From positions 516,832 to 580,831 of the forward strand of contig CAVYZK010000004.1 of the NCBI GenBank assembly GCA_963772935.1: a stretch of 64,000 nt of DNA. Reading direction: 5' to 3'. The translations under genes and the position numbers were made by a program. Shown here in pieces: positions 18,108-26,986 of this stretch (positions are counted from its first letter, which is position 1; every line of letters starts with the position of its first letter). The stretch comes from JANNNF01 sp963772935. Its GTDB lineage: Bacteria; Pseudomonadota; Alphaproteobacteria; Rhodobacterales; Rhodobacteraceae. The notes beneath the pieces were generated by a model. That model was not told where the DNA came from and made no database searches. It saw only the letters and a program-made list of their open reading frames with translations.

Positions 18108-18908
18108 GTGTCCTTTAAGCCCTTTCTTTGCGCCCTTTCCCTCGGCCTTTCGCTCGCCGCCCCCGTCCTCGCCGCCCCTTGCAGTGACACGGGTGGCAAC
18201 TATGAGGCGTGGAAGCCGATCATGCAGAAAGAGGCCGCAGCCGCAGGGGTGGGCAAGCTGGGGCTGGCCGCTTTGGCAGGCACCTCCTACTCCAAGGCCA
18301 CCATCGGCGCGGACCGCAACCAGAAAAGCTTCAAATACAGCCTCGACAAATTCCTGTCGGTGCGCGGGGCCGATACCATCGTGTCGCAGGGGCGGTCGCG
18401 CAAGGCCAAGAACGCAGGCCTCTATTCCGCGCTGGAACAGCAATACGGCGTGCCCGCAGGTGTGCTGATCGCCATCCACGGCATGGAAACCGGCTTTGGC
18501 GGCTTCATGGGCGACACCAACGTGGTGTCCGCCATCGCCACGCTGGCCTATGATTGCCGTCGGTCGGATTTCTTCGTGCCGCATCTGATCGGCGCGCTGA
18601 AACTGGTGGACCAAGGCTCGATCTCGACCAAATCGGTCGGGGCCAAACATGGCGAACTTGGCCACACCCAGTTCCTGCCCGGCAACGCGCTGAACTACGG
18701 CGTTGATGGCAACGGCGACGGGCGGGTTGACCTGAACAACCAGACCGACGCACTGGCCTCCACCGCCAACTTCCTGCGCGCCAAGGGCTGGCAACCGGGG
18801 GCGGGCTATCAGGAAGGCGAGCCGAATTTCGCCGTGATCAAGAACTGGAACGCGGCGAAGGTGTACCAGCAAGCCATCGCCATCATGGGCAAACGCATCG
18901 ACGGCTGA
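18108..18908 (+). CDS. lytic murein transglycosylase (MltB-like)
   Basis: A 266-residue secreted protein: signal peptide (FLCALSLGLSLAAPVLA) and an SLT/MltB-type catalytic domain. The catalytic Glu is in IHGMETGFGGFMGD; the family motifs YDCRRSDFF and GELGHTQFLPGNAL follow. It cleaves peptidoglycan glycan strands to 1,6-anhydro ends in the periplasm. I prefer the GTG at 18108 because AAGGTGA lies 5 bases upstream; an in-frame ATG at 18090 has no good site. It shows no lipobox, so a soluble periplasmic form is likely. Confidence 0.88.
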   Translation: MSFKPFLCALSLGLSLAAPVLAAPCSDTGGNYEAWKPIMQKEAAAAGVGKLGLAALAGTSYSKATIGADRNQKSFKYSLDKFLSVRGADTIVSQGRSRKAKNAGLYSALEQQYGVPAGVLIAIHGMETGFGGFMGDTNVVSAIATLAYDCRRSDFFVPHLIGALKLVDQGSISTKSVGAKHGELGHTQFLPGNALNYGVDGNGDGRVDLNNQTDALASTANFLRAKGWQPGAGYQEGEPNFAVIKNWNAAKVYQQAIAIMGKRIDG

Positions 18909-19020
18909 CAGGTGGAAGGGGCGGCCTGCCCGTTTCGTCCCAGCCAGACGCAACATTTTGAAGCCGACCCACTTTTCCCCCTTGCACCCACGCCACGGGT
19001 CGCCTAATCAGCACCCCGCT

Positions 19021-19095
19021 GGCCCGTTCGTCTATCGGTTAGGACACCAGGTTTTCAACCTGGTAAGAGGGGTTCGACTCCCCTACGGGCTGCCA
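19021..19095 (+). tRNA. tRNA-Glu (anticodon UUC), CCA encoded
   Basis: A complete cloverleaf: acceptor arms GGCCCGT/ACGGGCT with a G-U first pair typical of alphaproteobacterial tRNA-Glu, anticodon arm CCAGG-TTTTCAA-CCTGG reading TTC, T arm GGGGTTCGACTCCCC, discriminator G and encoded CCA. No duplicated 3' end that would mark an integrated element is seen nearby. Confidence 0.97.
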
Positions 19096-19229
19096 TTTCA
19101 CCAGATAAAGCAATGAAATTGCATGCTGTTTTCACAGTCTGGTAGCACAAGATGCGCGCCTTTTTTGGCGTAACCTTGTTGCTGCCCCGTGCATGACGTC
19201 ACTTTCGTTCCTTCAGAACGGCTAGAAAT

Positions 19230-19556
19230 TCAAACACTTCGCGGTCCAAACAGGATCACGCAAACGCCGCACAGGCAAATCACGACACCCGATACGTCCC
19301 AACGATCCGGCCGCACCCCTTCGACTGCCCAAAGCCATAATACCGACGCTGAAATATAGACGCCACCATAGGCGGCATAGGCGCGGCCTGCGCTCACAGA
19401 TTGAACAAAGGTCAGCGAAAGCGCGAAAACGACCAAAGACAAAACCCCCGGCGCGATCCACCACGGTGATTTTCCAAGGCGTAGCCACGCCCAGAATGCA
19501 AAACACCCTGCAATCTCGGCGGTCGCCGCTACAAGGAAAGCGAGTGCAGTTTGCAT
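19230..19556 (-). CDS. ynfA: YnfA/UPF0060 family small membrane protein
   Basis: A 108-residue protein with four hydrophobic segments and the family signatures ATAEIAGCFAFWAWLRLGKS near the N-terminus and AGRAYAAYGGVYISASVLWLW in the centre. It resembles small multidrug resistance transporters, but the physiological substrate is unknown. An AAGGA ribosome site precedes the ATG at 19556. It stands alone between tRNA-Glu and the LysR gene. Confidence 0.93.
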   Translation of the reverse strand: MQTALAFLVAATAEIAGCFAFWAWLRLGKSPWWIAPGVLSLVVFALSLTFVQSVSAGRAYAAYGGVYISASVLWLWAVEGVRPDRWDVSGVVICLCGVCVILFGPRSV

Positions 19557-19619
19557 GTCTTATCCTTTCTTCGCCTCCAAGGTCGCATCGCTCCAACCGA
19601 TCTCAGTGGCACTGTATTG

Positions 19620-20537
19620 TCACCCCGCCACAGCCCGCCGCATCTCCTCTCTGATCCGCCCCGCCATATAGTCCGTGAACAACCTTACCTTTGGGTCTTT
19701 CAACCGCCGATGCTGGCTCAGGCTCGACAGTTGCGTGGGCAGGGGCGGCGTCGCCACGGCGACCGGCACCAAGGCCCCGCTCCGCAGATGATCGGCAATC
19801 TCGAACACAGGTTTCAGCACCACCCCGCGCCCGTCCAGCGCCCAGCCGGTCAGCACATCGCCGTCGTCAGATTCGAACGGCCCGGTGATTTCATAGCGCC
19901 TCGGGCCTTCGACCGTCTGCAATGTCCACTGAAACTCCTTCGCGCCGGGATAGCGCAGGTTCAGGCAATCGTGCCGGTCCTCGACCAAACCCGCCCCGTC
20001 CGCAGGCATCCCCCGCCGCGCGATATAGGCGGGGGCGGCGCACAGCACCCGCGCGCAATCGGCAATCAGCTGCACTTTCAGCGTGCTGTCCTCCAGCAGC
20101 CCCAGATGGAACGCCACGTCGATGCCTTCGGCCACCACATCCACCCCCCGGTCCGACAGGCGCAGGCGCACGTCGATCTGCGGATAGCGGTCCTTGAAGG
20201 CGGGCACATGCGGGGCAATAAACCGCCGCCCGATCCCCAACGGGGCCGCCACAAAGATGGTGCCGCGCGGGTTTTGCGTCACATCCATCACCGCCGCCTC
20301 AGCCTCGTCGATGGCCTCCAGCACCCGCCGCGCCCCGTCATAGAAGATGCGGCCATTCTCGGTCGGTTGCAGGGTGCGCGTGGTGCGGTTGAACAGCCGC
20401 ACGCCCAGATGCTTTTCCAGCTCCGAGATTCGGGCCGAGGCCACCGCAGGCGAGGTGCGCTGGTCGCGGGCCGCCGCACTCATGCTGCCCAAATCATAGA
20501 CACGGACGAACATGCGGATGTTGTTGACGTAAGACAT
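19620..20537 (-). CDS. LysR-family transcriptional regulator, divergent from puuD
   Basis: A protein of about 305 residues with an N-terminal winged helix-turn-helix (MSAAARDQRTSPAVASARIS, about 19-38) and a LysR substrate-binding domain (GTIFVAAPLGIGRRFIAPHV onward). The start at 20537 (MSYVNNIRMF) is preferred; an ATG five codons earlier is possible. It is divergent from puuD with about 100 bp between starts, the usual arrangement for a regulator of the adjacent gene, so control of urate oxidation is inferred. Confidence 0.88.
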   Translation of the reverse strand: MSYVNNIRMFVRVYDLGSMSAAARDQRTSPAVASARISELEKHLGVRLFNRTTRTLQPTENGRIFYDGARRVLEAIDEAEAAVMDVTQNPRGTIFVAAPLGIGRRFIAPHVPAFKDRYPQIDVRLRLSDRGVDVVAEGIDVAFHLGLLEDSTLKVQLIADCARVLCAAPAYIARRGMPADGAGLVEDRHDCLNLRYPGAKEFQWTLQTVEGPRRYEITGPFESDDGDVLTGWALDGRGVVLKPVFEIADHLRSGALVPVAVATPPLPTQLSSLSQHRRLKDPKVRLFTDYMAGRIREEMRRAVAG

Positions 20538-20641
20538 GGGCGCAAATCCCATTATATGGCGGTGTTTGAAAGTGATCCGGCATTTGAAGGATTAACAGCA
20601 AAGTCTCCATCGGTATAGCCTAAGCCAAAAGGGAGACCGCG

Positions 20642-21878
20642 ATGTATGACTGGGCCGTGCTGTGGGAATGGGTGCAGATTGCCGCCCGCTGGACGCATGT
20701 GATCACGGCAATCGCGTGGATCGGGTCCAGCTTCTACTTCATCGCGCTGGACCTTGGCCTGCGCAAGACGCCATCCTTGCCTCCCCTTGCACATGGTGAG
20801 GAATGGCAGGTCCACGGCGGCGGCTTCTACCACATCCAGAAATATCTGGTGGCCCCTGAAATGATGCCCGACCACCTGACCTGGTTCAAATGGGAAAGCT
20901 ACGCCACCTGGCTGACCGGGTTCCTGATGCTGGTGCTGGTCTATTACCTTGGGGCCGAGATGTATCTGGTCGATCCCGCCGTGGCCGATCTGGCCGTGTG
21001 GCAGGCCATCGCCATCTCGCTGGCCTCGCTGGCCTTCGGCTGGCTGGCCTATGACACCCTGTGCAAAACCCGCTTTGGCGATGACAACACCCGCCTGATG
21101 GTGCTGCTCTATGTCCTGCTGGTGGCGATGAGCTGGGGCTACACCCAGGTCTTCACCGGCCGCGCCGCCCTGCTGCATCTGGGCGCGTTCACCGCGACGA
21201 TCATGTCGGCCAACGTGTTCATGGTGATCATGCCCAACCAGCGCATCGTGGTCGCCGACCTGAAGGCAGGCCGCAAGCCCGACCCGAAATACGGCAAGAT
21301 CGCCAAGCAGCGCAGCACGCACAACAACTACCTTACGCTGCCGGTGCTGTTCCTGATGCTGTCGAACCACTACCCGCTGGTGTTTGCCACCCAGTACAAC
21401 TGGCTGATCGCAAGCCTCGTGTTCCTGATGGGCGTCACCATCCGCCACTGGTTCAACACCAAACACGCCCGCAAAGGCAACCCGCACTGGACATGGGGCG
21501 GTGACGGTGATCCTGTTCCTGATCATCGCATGGCTGTCCACCGCCCCCATGCGCACCGCCCCGCAAGAGGCAAGCCTCACAGGCGCGGCCCTGACCTATG
21601 CCTCGGCCCCCGGCTTCGACGAGGTGGTCAGCATCGTGCAGGGCCGCTGTTCCATGTGCCACGCGGCGGAACCCGCGTGGGATGGCATGCTCTGGCCCCC
21701 CAAAGGCGTGGTGCTGGAAACCCCCGCCCAGATCGCACATGAAGCCGGGCGCATCTACATGCAGGCGGGCCTCACCCACGCCATGCCCCCCGCCAACCTC
21801 AGCTTCATCGAACCCCAGGAACGCGCGGCGATTGTCGATTGGTTTCAGGCGGCAGGGCAGACGGGCATCGACGGCTAG
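20642..21878 (+). CDS. puuD: urate hydroxylase PuuD (membrane domain plus cytochrome c domain; one frameshift)
   Basis: About 411 residues after repair. The first about 290 residues are a multi-pass membrane domain beginning ARWTHVITAIAWIGSSFYFI; the C-terminal part has a heme c motif CSMCH and the distal GLTHAMPP. PuuD oxidises urate to 5-hydroxyisourate at the inner membrane. The frame breaks at the G4 run 21495-21498: the first frame runs on as WGGDGDPVPDH, whereas removing one G gives WTWAVTVILFLIIAWLS. The product would feed hydroxyisourate hydrolase, not seen here. It fits with the xanthine dehydrogenase operon at 49-59 kb. Confidence 0.88.
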
Positions 21879-21885
21879 CCGCACA

Positions 21886-22142
21886 GCCCCCCACCCCATC
21901 CCTCCCCACGAGGGGGAGGGGGGCGACGGTCCTGATGCGATGCAGTCCTGCAAAATCGGGCGCTATAAACTCCCCCAACCCCAACAGCTTTCATTCTGGC
22001 AAAAATATCCCGGGGGCAGCGCGAATGGCATTCGCCATTCGCGCGAGGGGGCTGGCCCCCGCTACGCCACCAACCAAACGCGCAACCCATGACACGCAAT
22101 CGCCTCCCCTCCCCCTCGTGGGGAGGGGCTGGGGGTGGGGGG
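21886..22142. repeat. short element bounded by about 35-bp inverted repeats (MITE/REP-like)
   Basis: Left end at 21886-21921 (centre CCTCCCCACGAGGGGGAGGG) and right end at 22105-22142 (centre CCCCTCGTGGGGAGGGG) are near-perfect inverted copies. Between them is a hairpin GCGAATGGC/GCCATTCGC (about 22020-22042). It begins 8 bases after the puuD stop. There is no ORF inside. Such C/G-rich palindromic units are commonly dispersed in alphaproteobacterial genomes. Confidence 0.55.
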
Positions 22143-22158
22143 CACCGCGACGAAACCG

Positions 22159-22488
22159 TCAGGAATTCGCGTGCATCCGCTCGATATAGGCCCGCATTTC
22201 CTCGGCCTCATGGCGCGCATCGCGCAGGCCGTCCATCGCGGCGCGCAATTCGGCTTCGGTCTGGGCGATCTGGTTGGTCAACTCGCCCTCGCGCTGTTCC
22301 AGATAGAGGATCGCCTGATCCCGTGTCTCCTCAGCCTCGTGCAGCGATTGCGCCAGACGGTCCACCTCGCCCATTTCGCTGCCCGCCACCCGGGCAAAGC
22401 GGTGCAGCAGCCAATGCGCGAACCATCCCATCGCAAAGGACAACAGCAAGATGATGGCAGTGGCGATGACAAACTCGGAACGGTTCAT
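22159..22488 (-). CDS. small single-pass membrane coiled-coil protein
   Basis: A 109-residue protein with one N-terminal transmembrane segment (FVIATAIILLLSFAMGWFAHWLL) followed by a long Glu/Ala/Arg-rich helix (about 35-105) likely to form a coiled coil. No catalytic motif. It follows the OmpA-family gene by about 40 bases in the same direction and is probably co-transcribed, suggesting an envelope role. The start at 22488 (MNRSEF) places the membrane segment at the N-terminus. Function unknown. Confidence 0.7.
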   Translation of the reverse strand: MNRSEFVIATAIILLLSFAMGWFAHWLLHRFARVAGSEMGEVDRLAQSLHEAEETRDQAILYLEQREGELTNQIAQTEAELRAAMDGLRDARHEAEEMRAYIERMHANS

Positions 22489-22530
22489 GCTCAGTCTTTC
22501 GGGCAAGGTCTTGCGGGGGGTGGCCTTCGT

Positions 22531-24588
22531 CTAGCCTTTGTTCGGGCGGGCTTTCGGGCGGATGGTGCGTTCGGTCGGTGCCACCGAAGGGCTGGTGTCG
22601 CCGGAAAAATCAGGGCCCGCATCGGGGGCAACAGCGACCGGGGCCACCGCATCAGCGGTCGCGCCACCCGTCGGCGCGGCGCCAACCGGGGCCAGGTCTT
22701 CCCCCGTCAGCACAAATTCAATCCGGCGGTTGGCCTCGCGCCCCGCGTCGGTGCTGTTATCGGCAATCGGGTCGGCCTCGCCATAGCCCTTGGCGGTCAT
22801 GCCCGACACGTCGATCCGGCGGCCCTGCAGCGCGACCATCACCGCCTCGGCCCGGGCCTGCGACAGCGCCTGATTGCCGCCCTCTGACCCCTGCGCATCG
22901 GTATAGCCGCCGATTTCCATCGCGATGCCGGGGCAATCCTCCAGAATATCGGCAAGCGCCTCGATCACCGGGCGGGCGGTGGTGGCGATCTCGGCCGATC
23001 CCGGGGTGAAGGTGATCTTCTGCCGCGCAACCGCAGAGTTGACCTGAATGGCGCATTCCTGCGGCGTGGGCAGGGCGGCCAGCGGGTCCAGATCTTCGTC
23101 ATAGGTCACAGACACCTTGAAGGTCTTGCCTTGCCCCAGCTTGGCCGACAGGATCTGCGCAATTCGCGCGCGCGCGGCCTGTGACCCGGTGATGCCCGTC
23201 ACCTCGACCGTATCGGCGCGCACTTTGACACTGCCCGAGGTCAGTTCTGACAGCGCCTCCAACCCCGCCAGCACCCGCACAGGCCAGCCATCGGGCAATT
23301 CGGCGTCCAGCCGGGTCGCGGTATAAACCGCATCCGCCCCAAACTGTGCGCGGGCAAAGGCATCGACGGCGCTGCGCAGGCGTTCATCCGTCAACCGCCC
23401 GCGCAATTCCACCCGTCCTTCGGTCGACAGCACGGCAGTAAATTCCGCAGGCCCCTGATTGGCGGCGTCGGCCTTTTTCTCCAGCACGGCGTTCAGCGAA
23501 AACACCGGGGGCAGGGCGGTCTGCAATTCGCCGACCACCCGGTCATAGGTATCCTGCGGCGTGCTGGAGGAGGCCACCAGTGACACATCGGCATCGGAAA
23601 AGGTGATGGACCCGGCCCCCAATTCCTGCACCGCCTTGATGCCAGCCCCCACCGCATCGGCCCAGCTTGGCGTCGGCACGCCAAGGCCAATCGTGCATTG
23701 CCCGCCCGACAGCCCCGCAGCCGAGGCCACGGTCAGAATCCGCGCCCGTGCCCGGTCCGTATCGGCAGAACACGCATCAAACCGCGCGCCCTGATCATCC
23801 AGCAAGAACCGCAGGGTGAACGGCGTGATCACCGGACGCGGGGCCGAGATATCCAGCGTCAGCACCACCCCCGCAGGCTTCAACGCCCGCAGATCGGTTT
23901 CCAACCGGCGCTTTTCCGCGTCGCTGTCCGAAATGGCCGTGACGGAAATCTGGTCGGCGGCCACAGAAATCTTGGCCCGTTTCAACACCTTCAACGCGGC
24001 CACACCAAACCCAAGCGCCGCATCCCAACTGGCAGGGGCAGGGTAGGCCGCAGCCTCCAGCATGTTGGCCACCTCAATGCCGGGGGTCAGCGCGGCGGCG
24101 GCACTGGCCAGCGCGTCCTCGTCAATGCCGCCCGTGGTGGTGGCCTCGGGCATCAGCCCGATCAGTTGGATGCCATCATCATTGCGCAGCATTTCAATGG
24201 AAAAGCGCGGGGCCTCGATCGCCGAGGTGGGCGCAACCTCCAGCCCGTCACGCACCCGGCTGCTGTCCACAACCGTGCCCACCACGTTGACGGCGCGAAA
24301 CCGGGCCGCCTCATTCACCGCGGTCCCCGAAAGCTGTACCAGCAACCCGTCGGCATCGACGGCCACCCAGTCGATGGAATTGGCCGCAAGCGTGGCCACA
24401 ACCGCCTTTTCAGACCGCCGTTCAATCATCAGGGACGCACCGTAGGAAATGCCCGTCAGCACAACGCCCGCCAATATGAATACGGCGACGGCGATCAGGT
24501 TGGGGTGAACAGGCAATTTGGTGCGCGTCAAGGGCAGAACTTTCGGGCAGTTTCGCAGAGCGGGAATCGGGCAGGCCACCCGGCTCAA
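22531..24588 (-). CDS. OmpA-family envelope protein with tandem BON-like repeats
   Basis: Up to 685 residues: an N-terminal membrane anchor (LIAVAVFILAGVVLTGISYGA), several repeated alpha/beta segments resembling BON domains, and a C-terminal OmpA-like peptidoglycan-binding domain (ITFTPGSAEIATTARPVIEAL, YTDAQGSEGGNQALSQARAEAV, REANRRIEFVLTG), then a Pro/Ala tail. It probably links inner membrane and peptidoglycan. No ATG exists near the start; TTGs at 24588 and 24531 are candidates, the second lying nearer the membrane segment. Confidence 0.85.
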   Translation of the reverse strand: MSRVACPIPALRNCPKVLPLTRTKLPVHPNLIAVAVFILAGVVLTGISYGASLMIERRSEKAVVATLAANSIDWVAVDADGLLVQLSGTAVNEAARFRAVNVVGTVVDSSRVRDGLEVAPTSAIEAPRFSIEMLRNDDGIQLIGLMPEATTTGGIDEDALASAAAALTPGIEVANMLEAAAYPAPASWDAALGFGVAALKVLKRAKISVAADQISVTAISDSDAEKRRLETDLRALKPAGVVLTLDISAPRPVITPFTLRFLLDDQGARFDACSADTDRARARILTVASAAGLSGGQCTIGLGVPTPSWADAVGAGIKAVQELGAGSITFSDADVSLVASSSTPQDTYDRVVGELQTALPPVFSLNAVLEKKADAANQGPAEFTAVLSTEGRVELRGRLTDERLRSAVDAFARAQFGADAVYTATRLDAELPDGWPVRVLAGLEALSELTSGSVKVRADTVEVTGITGSQAARARIAQILSAKLGQGKTFKVSVTYDEDLDPLAALPTPQECAIQVNSAVARQKITFTPGSAEIATTARPVIEALADILEDCPGIAMEIGGYTDAQGSEGGNQALSQARAEAVMVALQGRRIDVSGMTAKGYGEADPIADNSTDAGREANRRIEFVLTGEDLAPVGAAPTGGATADAVAPVAVAPDAGPDFSGDTSPSVAPTERTIRPKARPNKG

Positions 24589-24626
24589 GCCTGTTGCTTC
24601 CTAGGGGGTTACGCGCGGGGGTTCAA

Positions 24627-25589
24627 TCAGACCAACGCCGCTGCGGCAAGAAACAGCGCAGCGATCAGCCCTGCATCGCGGTTGGCGCGGAACGTCGCAA
24701 GGCAGGATGCGGGGTCGTCAACCTGCAACCGCCGCAACTGCCCGGTCATATGCCAGCCAAAGCCCACAACCGCCAATACCCCCAAGGCCAGCACCGAAAA
24801 CCGCCCCTGTGGCAACAGCGCCGACAGCACCGCTGCCGCCATCAACAACGTGGCCGCCACCTGAAACCCCATCAACCATTCGCGGGTGTTGTTGCCAAAC
24901 AGCCGCGCAGTGGATTTGACGCCGATCAGCGCATCATCCTCGCGGTCCTGCAACGCATAGATGGTGTCGTAAAACAGCGTCCAGGCAATCCCCGCCGCGT
25001 ACAGCAGCCCCGCCGCCACCGGCACCGTGCCCGCATGCGCCGCCCACATCAGCAGCGCCCCCCAGTTGAACGCGAGCCCCAGAAACACCTGCGGCCACCA
25101 GGTAAACCGCTTGGCGAACGGATAAACCGCCACCAATGCCAGCGACAACACCCCCAACCCCACCGCCAGCCAGTTATAGCTGAACAAGATCCCCGCCGCC
25201 GCCAGTGCCTGCACCACCATCCAGATCAGCGCCTGTCGCACAGTCACTTGCCCTGACGGAATCGGCCTGCTGCGCGTGCGCGTCACCGCCGCATCAATAT
25301 GGCGGTCGGTGATATCGTTCCACGTACACCCCGCCCCCCGCATCAGAAACGCCCCCGCCGCGCAGGACAGAACCAGCCAGATATCCCACAGCCGCGCGCC
25401 ATCCACCGCCGCCGCCAAAGCCACCGCCCACAGACACGGGATCAGCAACAACCACGTCCCGATGGGCCGGTCCGCCCGGCTCAGCCGAAGGTAAGGGCGC
25501 AGCGCAGGCGGCGCATACACATCCACCCAATTGCCACGCGGCGCATCAGCGACGGTCACATCCTCTGGCATTCCGGGTGGTTTGTTCAT
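24627..25589 (-). CDS. ubiA: 4-hydroxybenzoate polyprenyltransferase UbiA
   Basis: A 320-residue integral membrane prenyltransferase that attaches the polyprenyl tail to 4-hydroxybenzoate in ubiquinone synthesis. Both Asp-rich Mg-diphosphate motifs are visible: NDITDRHID and DREDD, with GVKSTARLFG after the second. About eight hydrophobic helices. The ATG at 25589 has GAGGGTGA upstream. Start codons of ubiA and the divergent rsmE are separated by only 12 bases. Confidence 0.95.
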   Translation of the reverse strand: MNKPPGMPEDVTVADAPRGNWVDVYAPPALRPYLRLSRADRPIGTWLLLIPCLWAVALAAAVDGARLWDIWLVLSCAAGAFLMRGAGCTWNDITDRHIDAAVTRTRSRPIPSGQVTVRQALIWMVVQALAAAGILFSYNWLAVGLGVLSLALVAVYPFAKRFTWWPQVFLGLAFNWGALLMWAAHAGTVPVAAGLLYAAGIAWTLFYDTIYALQDREDDALIGVKSTARLFGNNTREWLMGFQVAATLLMAAAVLSALLPQGRFSVLALGVLAVVGFGWHMTGQLRRLQVDDPASCLATFRANRDAGLIAALFLAAAALV

Positions 25590-25601
25590 AGGTTCACCCT
25601 C

Positions 25602-26324
25602 ATGGCTGACGCGAAGATCCGTTTGTATGTAGATCAGGCACTGGCCCCGGGGCAAGCCGTGGGGGTCAATCCTGATCAGGCGCATTACCTGTTCGGGGTG
25701 ATGCGGCTGACCCCCGGCGCGCAGGTGCTGCTGTTCAACGGGCGCGACGGCGAATGGCTGGCGTCGGTCGTGCAGGCCGGAAAACGCGGCGGCATCCTGC
25801 AGTGTGAGGCGCAGACAAAACCCCTCCACCCCGCCCCCGACCTGTGGCTGCTGTTCGCGCCGATCAAAAAGGCCCGCACCGATTTCATCGTCGAAAAGGC
25901 CGTCGAACTCGGCGTCTCCCGCATCCTGCCCGTGCAAACCCGCCACACCAACGCCGACCGCATCCGGCAAGACCGCCTGCAAGCCCACGCGGTCGAGGCC
26001 GCCGAGCAATGCGGCGCCACCATGGTGCCAGAGGTGGCCGACCTCGCCCAACTCGACCGCACCCTGACCGCGTGGGACGCCACCCGCACCCTCTACTGGT
26101 GCGACGAATCGCTGATTGGCGCTGCCACCGCCTTTGCCGGCCCCCCCGGCCCCTCCGCCATCCTGATCGGCCCCGAAGGCGGTTTTGCCGACACCGAAAA
26201 ATCCCGCCTCCGCGCCATGCCTTGCGTGCAACCCATCAGCCTCGGCCCCCGCATCCTGCGCGCCGACACCGCCGTGGTCGCCGCCATCACCCTGTGGCAA
26301 GCGGGGATGGGCGATTGGCGATAG
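25602..26324 (+). CDS. rsmE: 16S rRNA (uracil-1498-N3)-methyltransferase RsmE
   Basis: A 240-residue SPOUT methyltransferase with an N-terminal PUA-like domain (QAHYLFGVMRLTPG) and the C-terminal trefoil-knot motifs LIGPEGGFADTE and SLGPRILRADTAVVAA that bind SAM. It methylates U1498 of 16S rRNA. The ATG at 25602 gives MADAKIRLYVD, a normal family start. Its stop overlaps the probable start of the next gene. Confidence 0.95.
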   Translation: MADAKIRLYVDQALAPGQAVGVNPDQAHYLFGVMRLTPGAQVLLFNGRDGEWLASVVQAGKRGGILQCEAQTKPLHPAPDLWLLFAPIKKARTDFIVEKAVELGVSRILPVQTRHTNADRIRQDRLQAHAVEAAEQCGATMVPEVADLAQLDRTLTAWDATRTLYWCDESLIGAATAFAGPPGPSAILIGPEGGFADTEKSRLRAMPCVQPISLGPRILRADTAVVAAITLWQAGMGDWR

Positions 26325-26869
26325 CAACCATCCGCCCCGAGGTCGCAGCCTTCGCCCACCGCTGGCGCGAGATGGCGCTGGCCATCGCCGTCGCAGCCTT
26401 CGGCCTGTGGCTCATATGGCTGGGCGGCTACCTGCTGGTGCCCATGGGGGCTGTGGTCATCGCCATGGCCGCAGGCTGGGCCTTGCTGGCCCTGCGTCGG
26501 GTGCGCTTTGCCAGTACCGGCGACGCGCCGGGGCTGGTTGAGGTGGACGAAGGCCAGATCGCCTATTTCGGCCCGCAAACCGGCGGCGCGGTCGGCCTGC
26601 CCGACCTTGTGGAACTGCGGCTGGTCACCATGCGCGGGCGCAGGCTCTGGCGGCTGAAACAGGCCGACGGTCAGGCCCTGCTGATCCCGATCGAGGCCGC
26701 AGGCACCGACCGCCTGTTCGACGCTTTCGCCAGCCTGCCCGGCATGGACACCGCCGCTCTGGTCGCCGCCCTGACCTCTGCCCCCGCGCAAGGCGGCACC
26801 ACTCTGACCCTCGCGTCCGAGGCCGTTCTGGTCTGGCAGCGCCGGGGCGCGGGGTTGATGCGGCGCTAG
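26315..26869 (+). CDS. conserved-type hypothetical membrane protein between rsmE and gshA
   Basis: About 184 residues with two adjacent N-terminal transmembrane segments (MALAIAVAAFGLWLIWLGGY and MGAVVIAMAAGWALLALRRV) and a soluble C-terminal part with beta-rich pattern (DLVELRLVTMRGRRLWRL). The overlap with the rsmE stop suggests a TTG start at 26315 and translational coupling; an ATG at the first membrane segment is an alternative. No enzymatic motif. Unrecognised function. Confidence 0.7.
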   Translation: MAIATIRPEVAAFAHRWREMALAIAVAAFGLWLIWLGGYLLVPMGAVVIAMAAGWALLALRRVRFASTGDAPGLVEVDEGQIAYFGPQTGGAVGLPDLVELRLVTMRGRRLWRLKQADGQALLIPIEAAGTDRLFDAFASLPGMDTAALVAALTSAPAQGGTTLTLASEAVLVWQRRGAGLMRR

Positions 26870-26986
26870 TCTTGCAAAGAAGTATCGCACGCGACCCTTC
26901 CCGGCCCCGACTCGGCCTTGACTTGGGGCCGCTGGCAGGACAGGTCTTGGCGCCTGAATATCGCCAGCAAACGGAGCCTGCGTCCC

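Noticed and set aside
17777..18199. A 140-codon minus-strand frame upstream of the transglycosylase
   Set aside because: It overlaps the transglycosylase signal peptide region, has no recognisable features and no ribosome site.
19021..19229. tRNA-Glu as an integration site of a genomic island
   Set aside because: No integrase, no duplicated tRNA 3' end, and ordinary genes on both sides.
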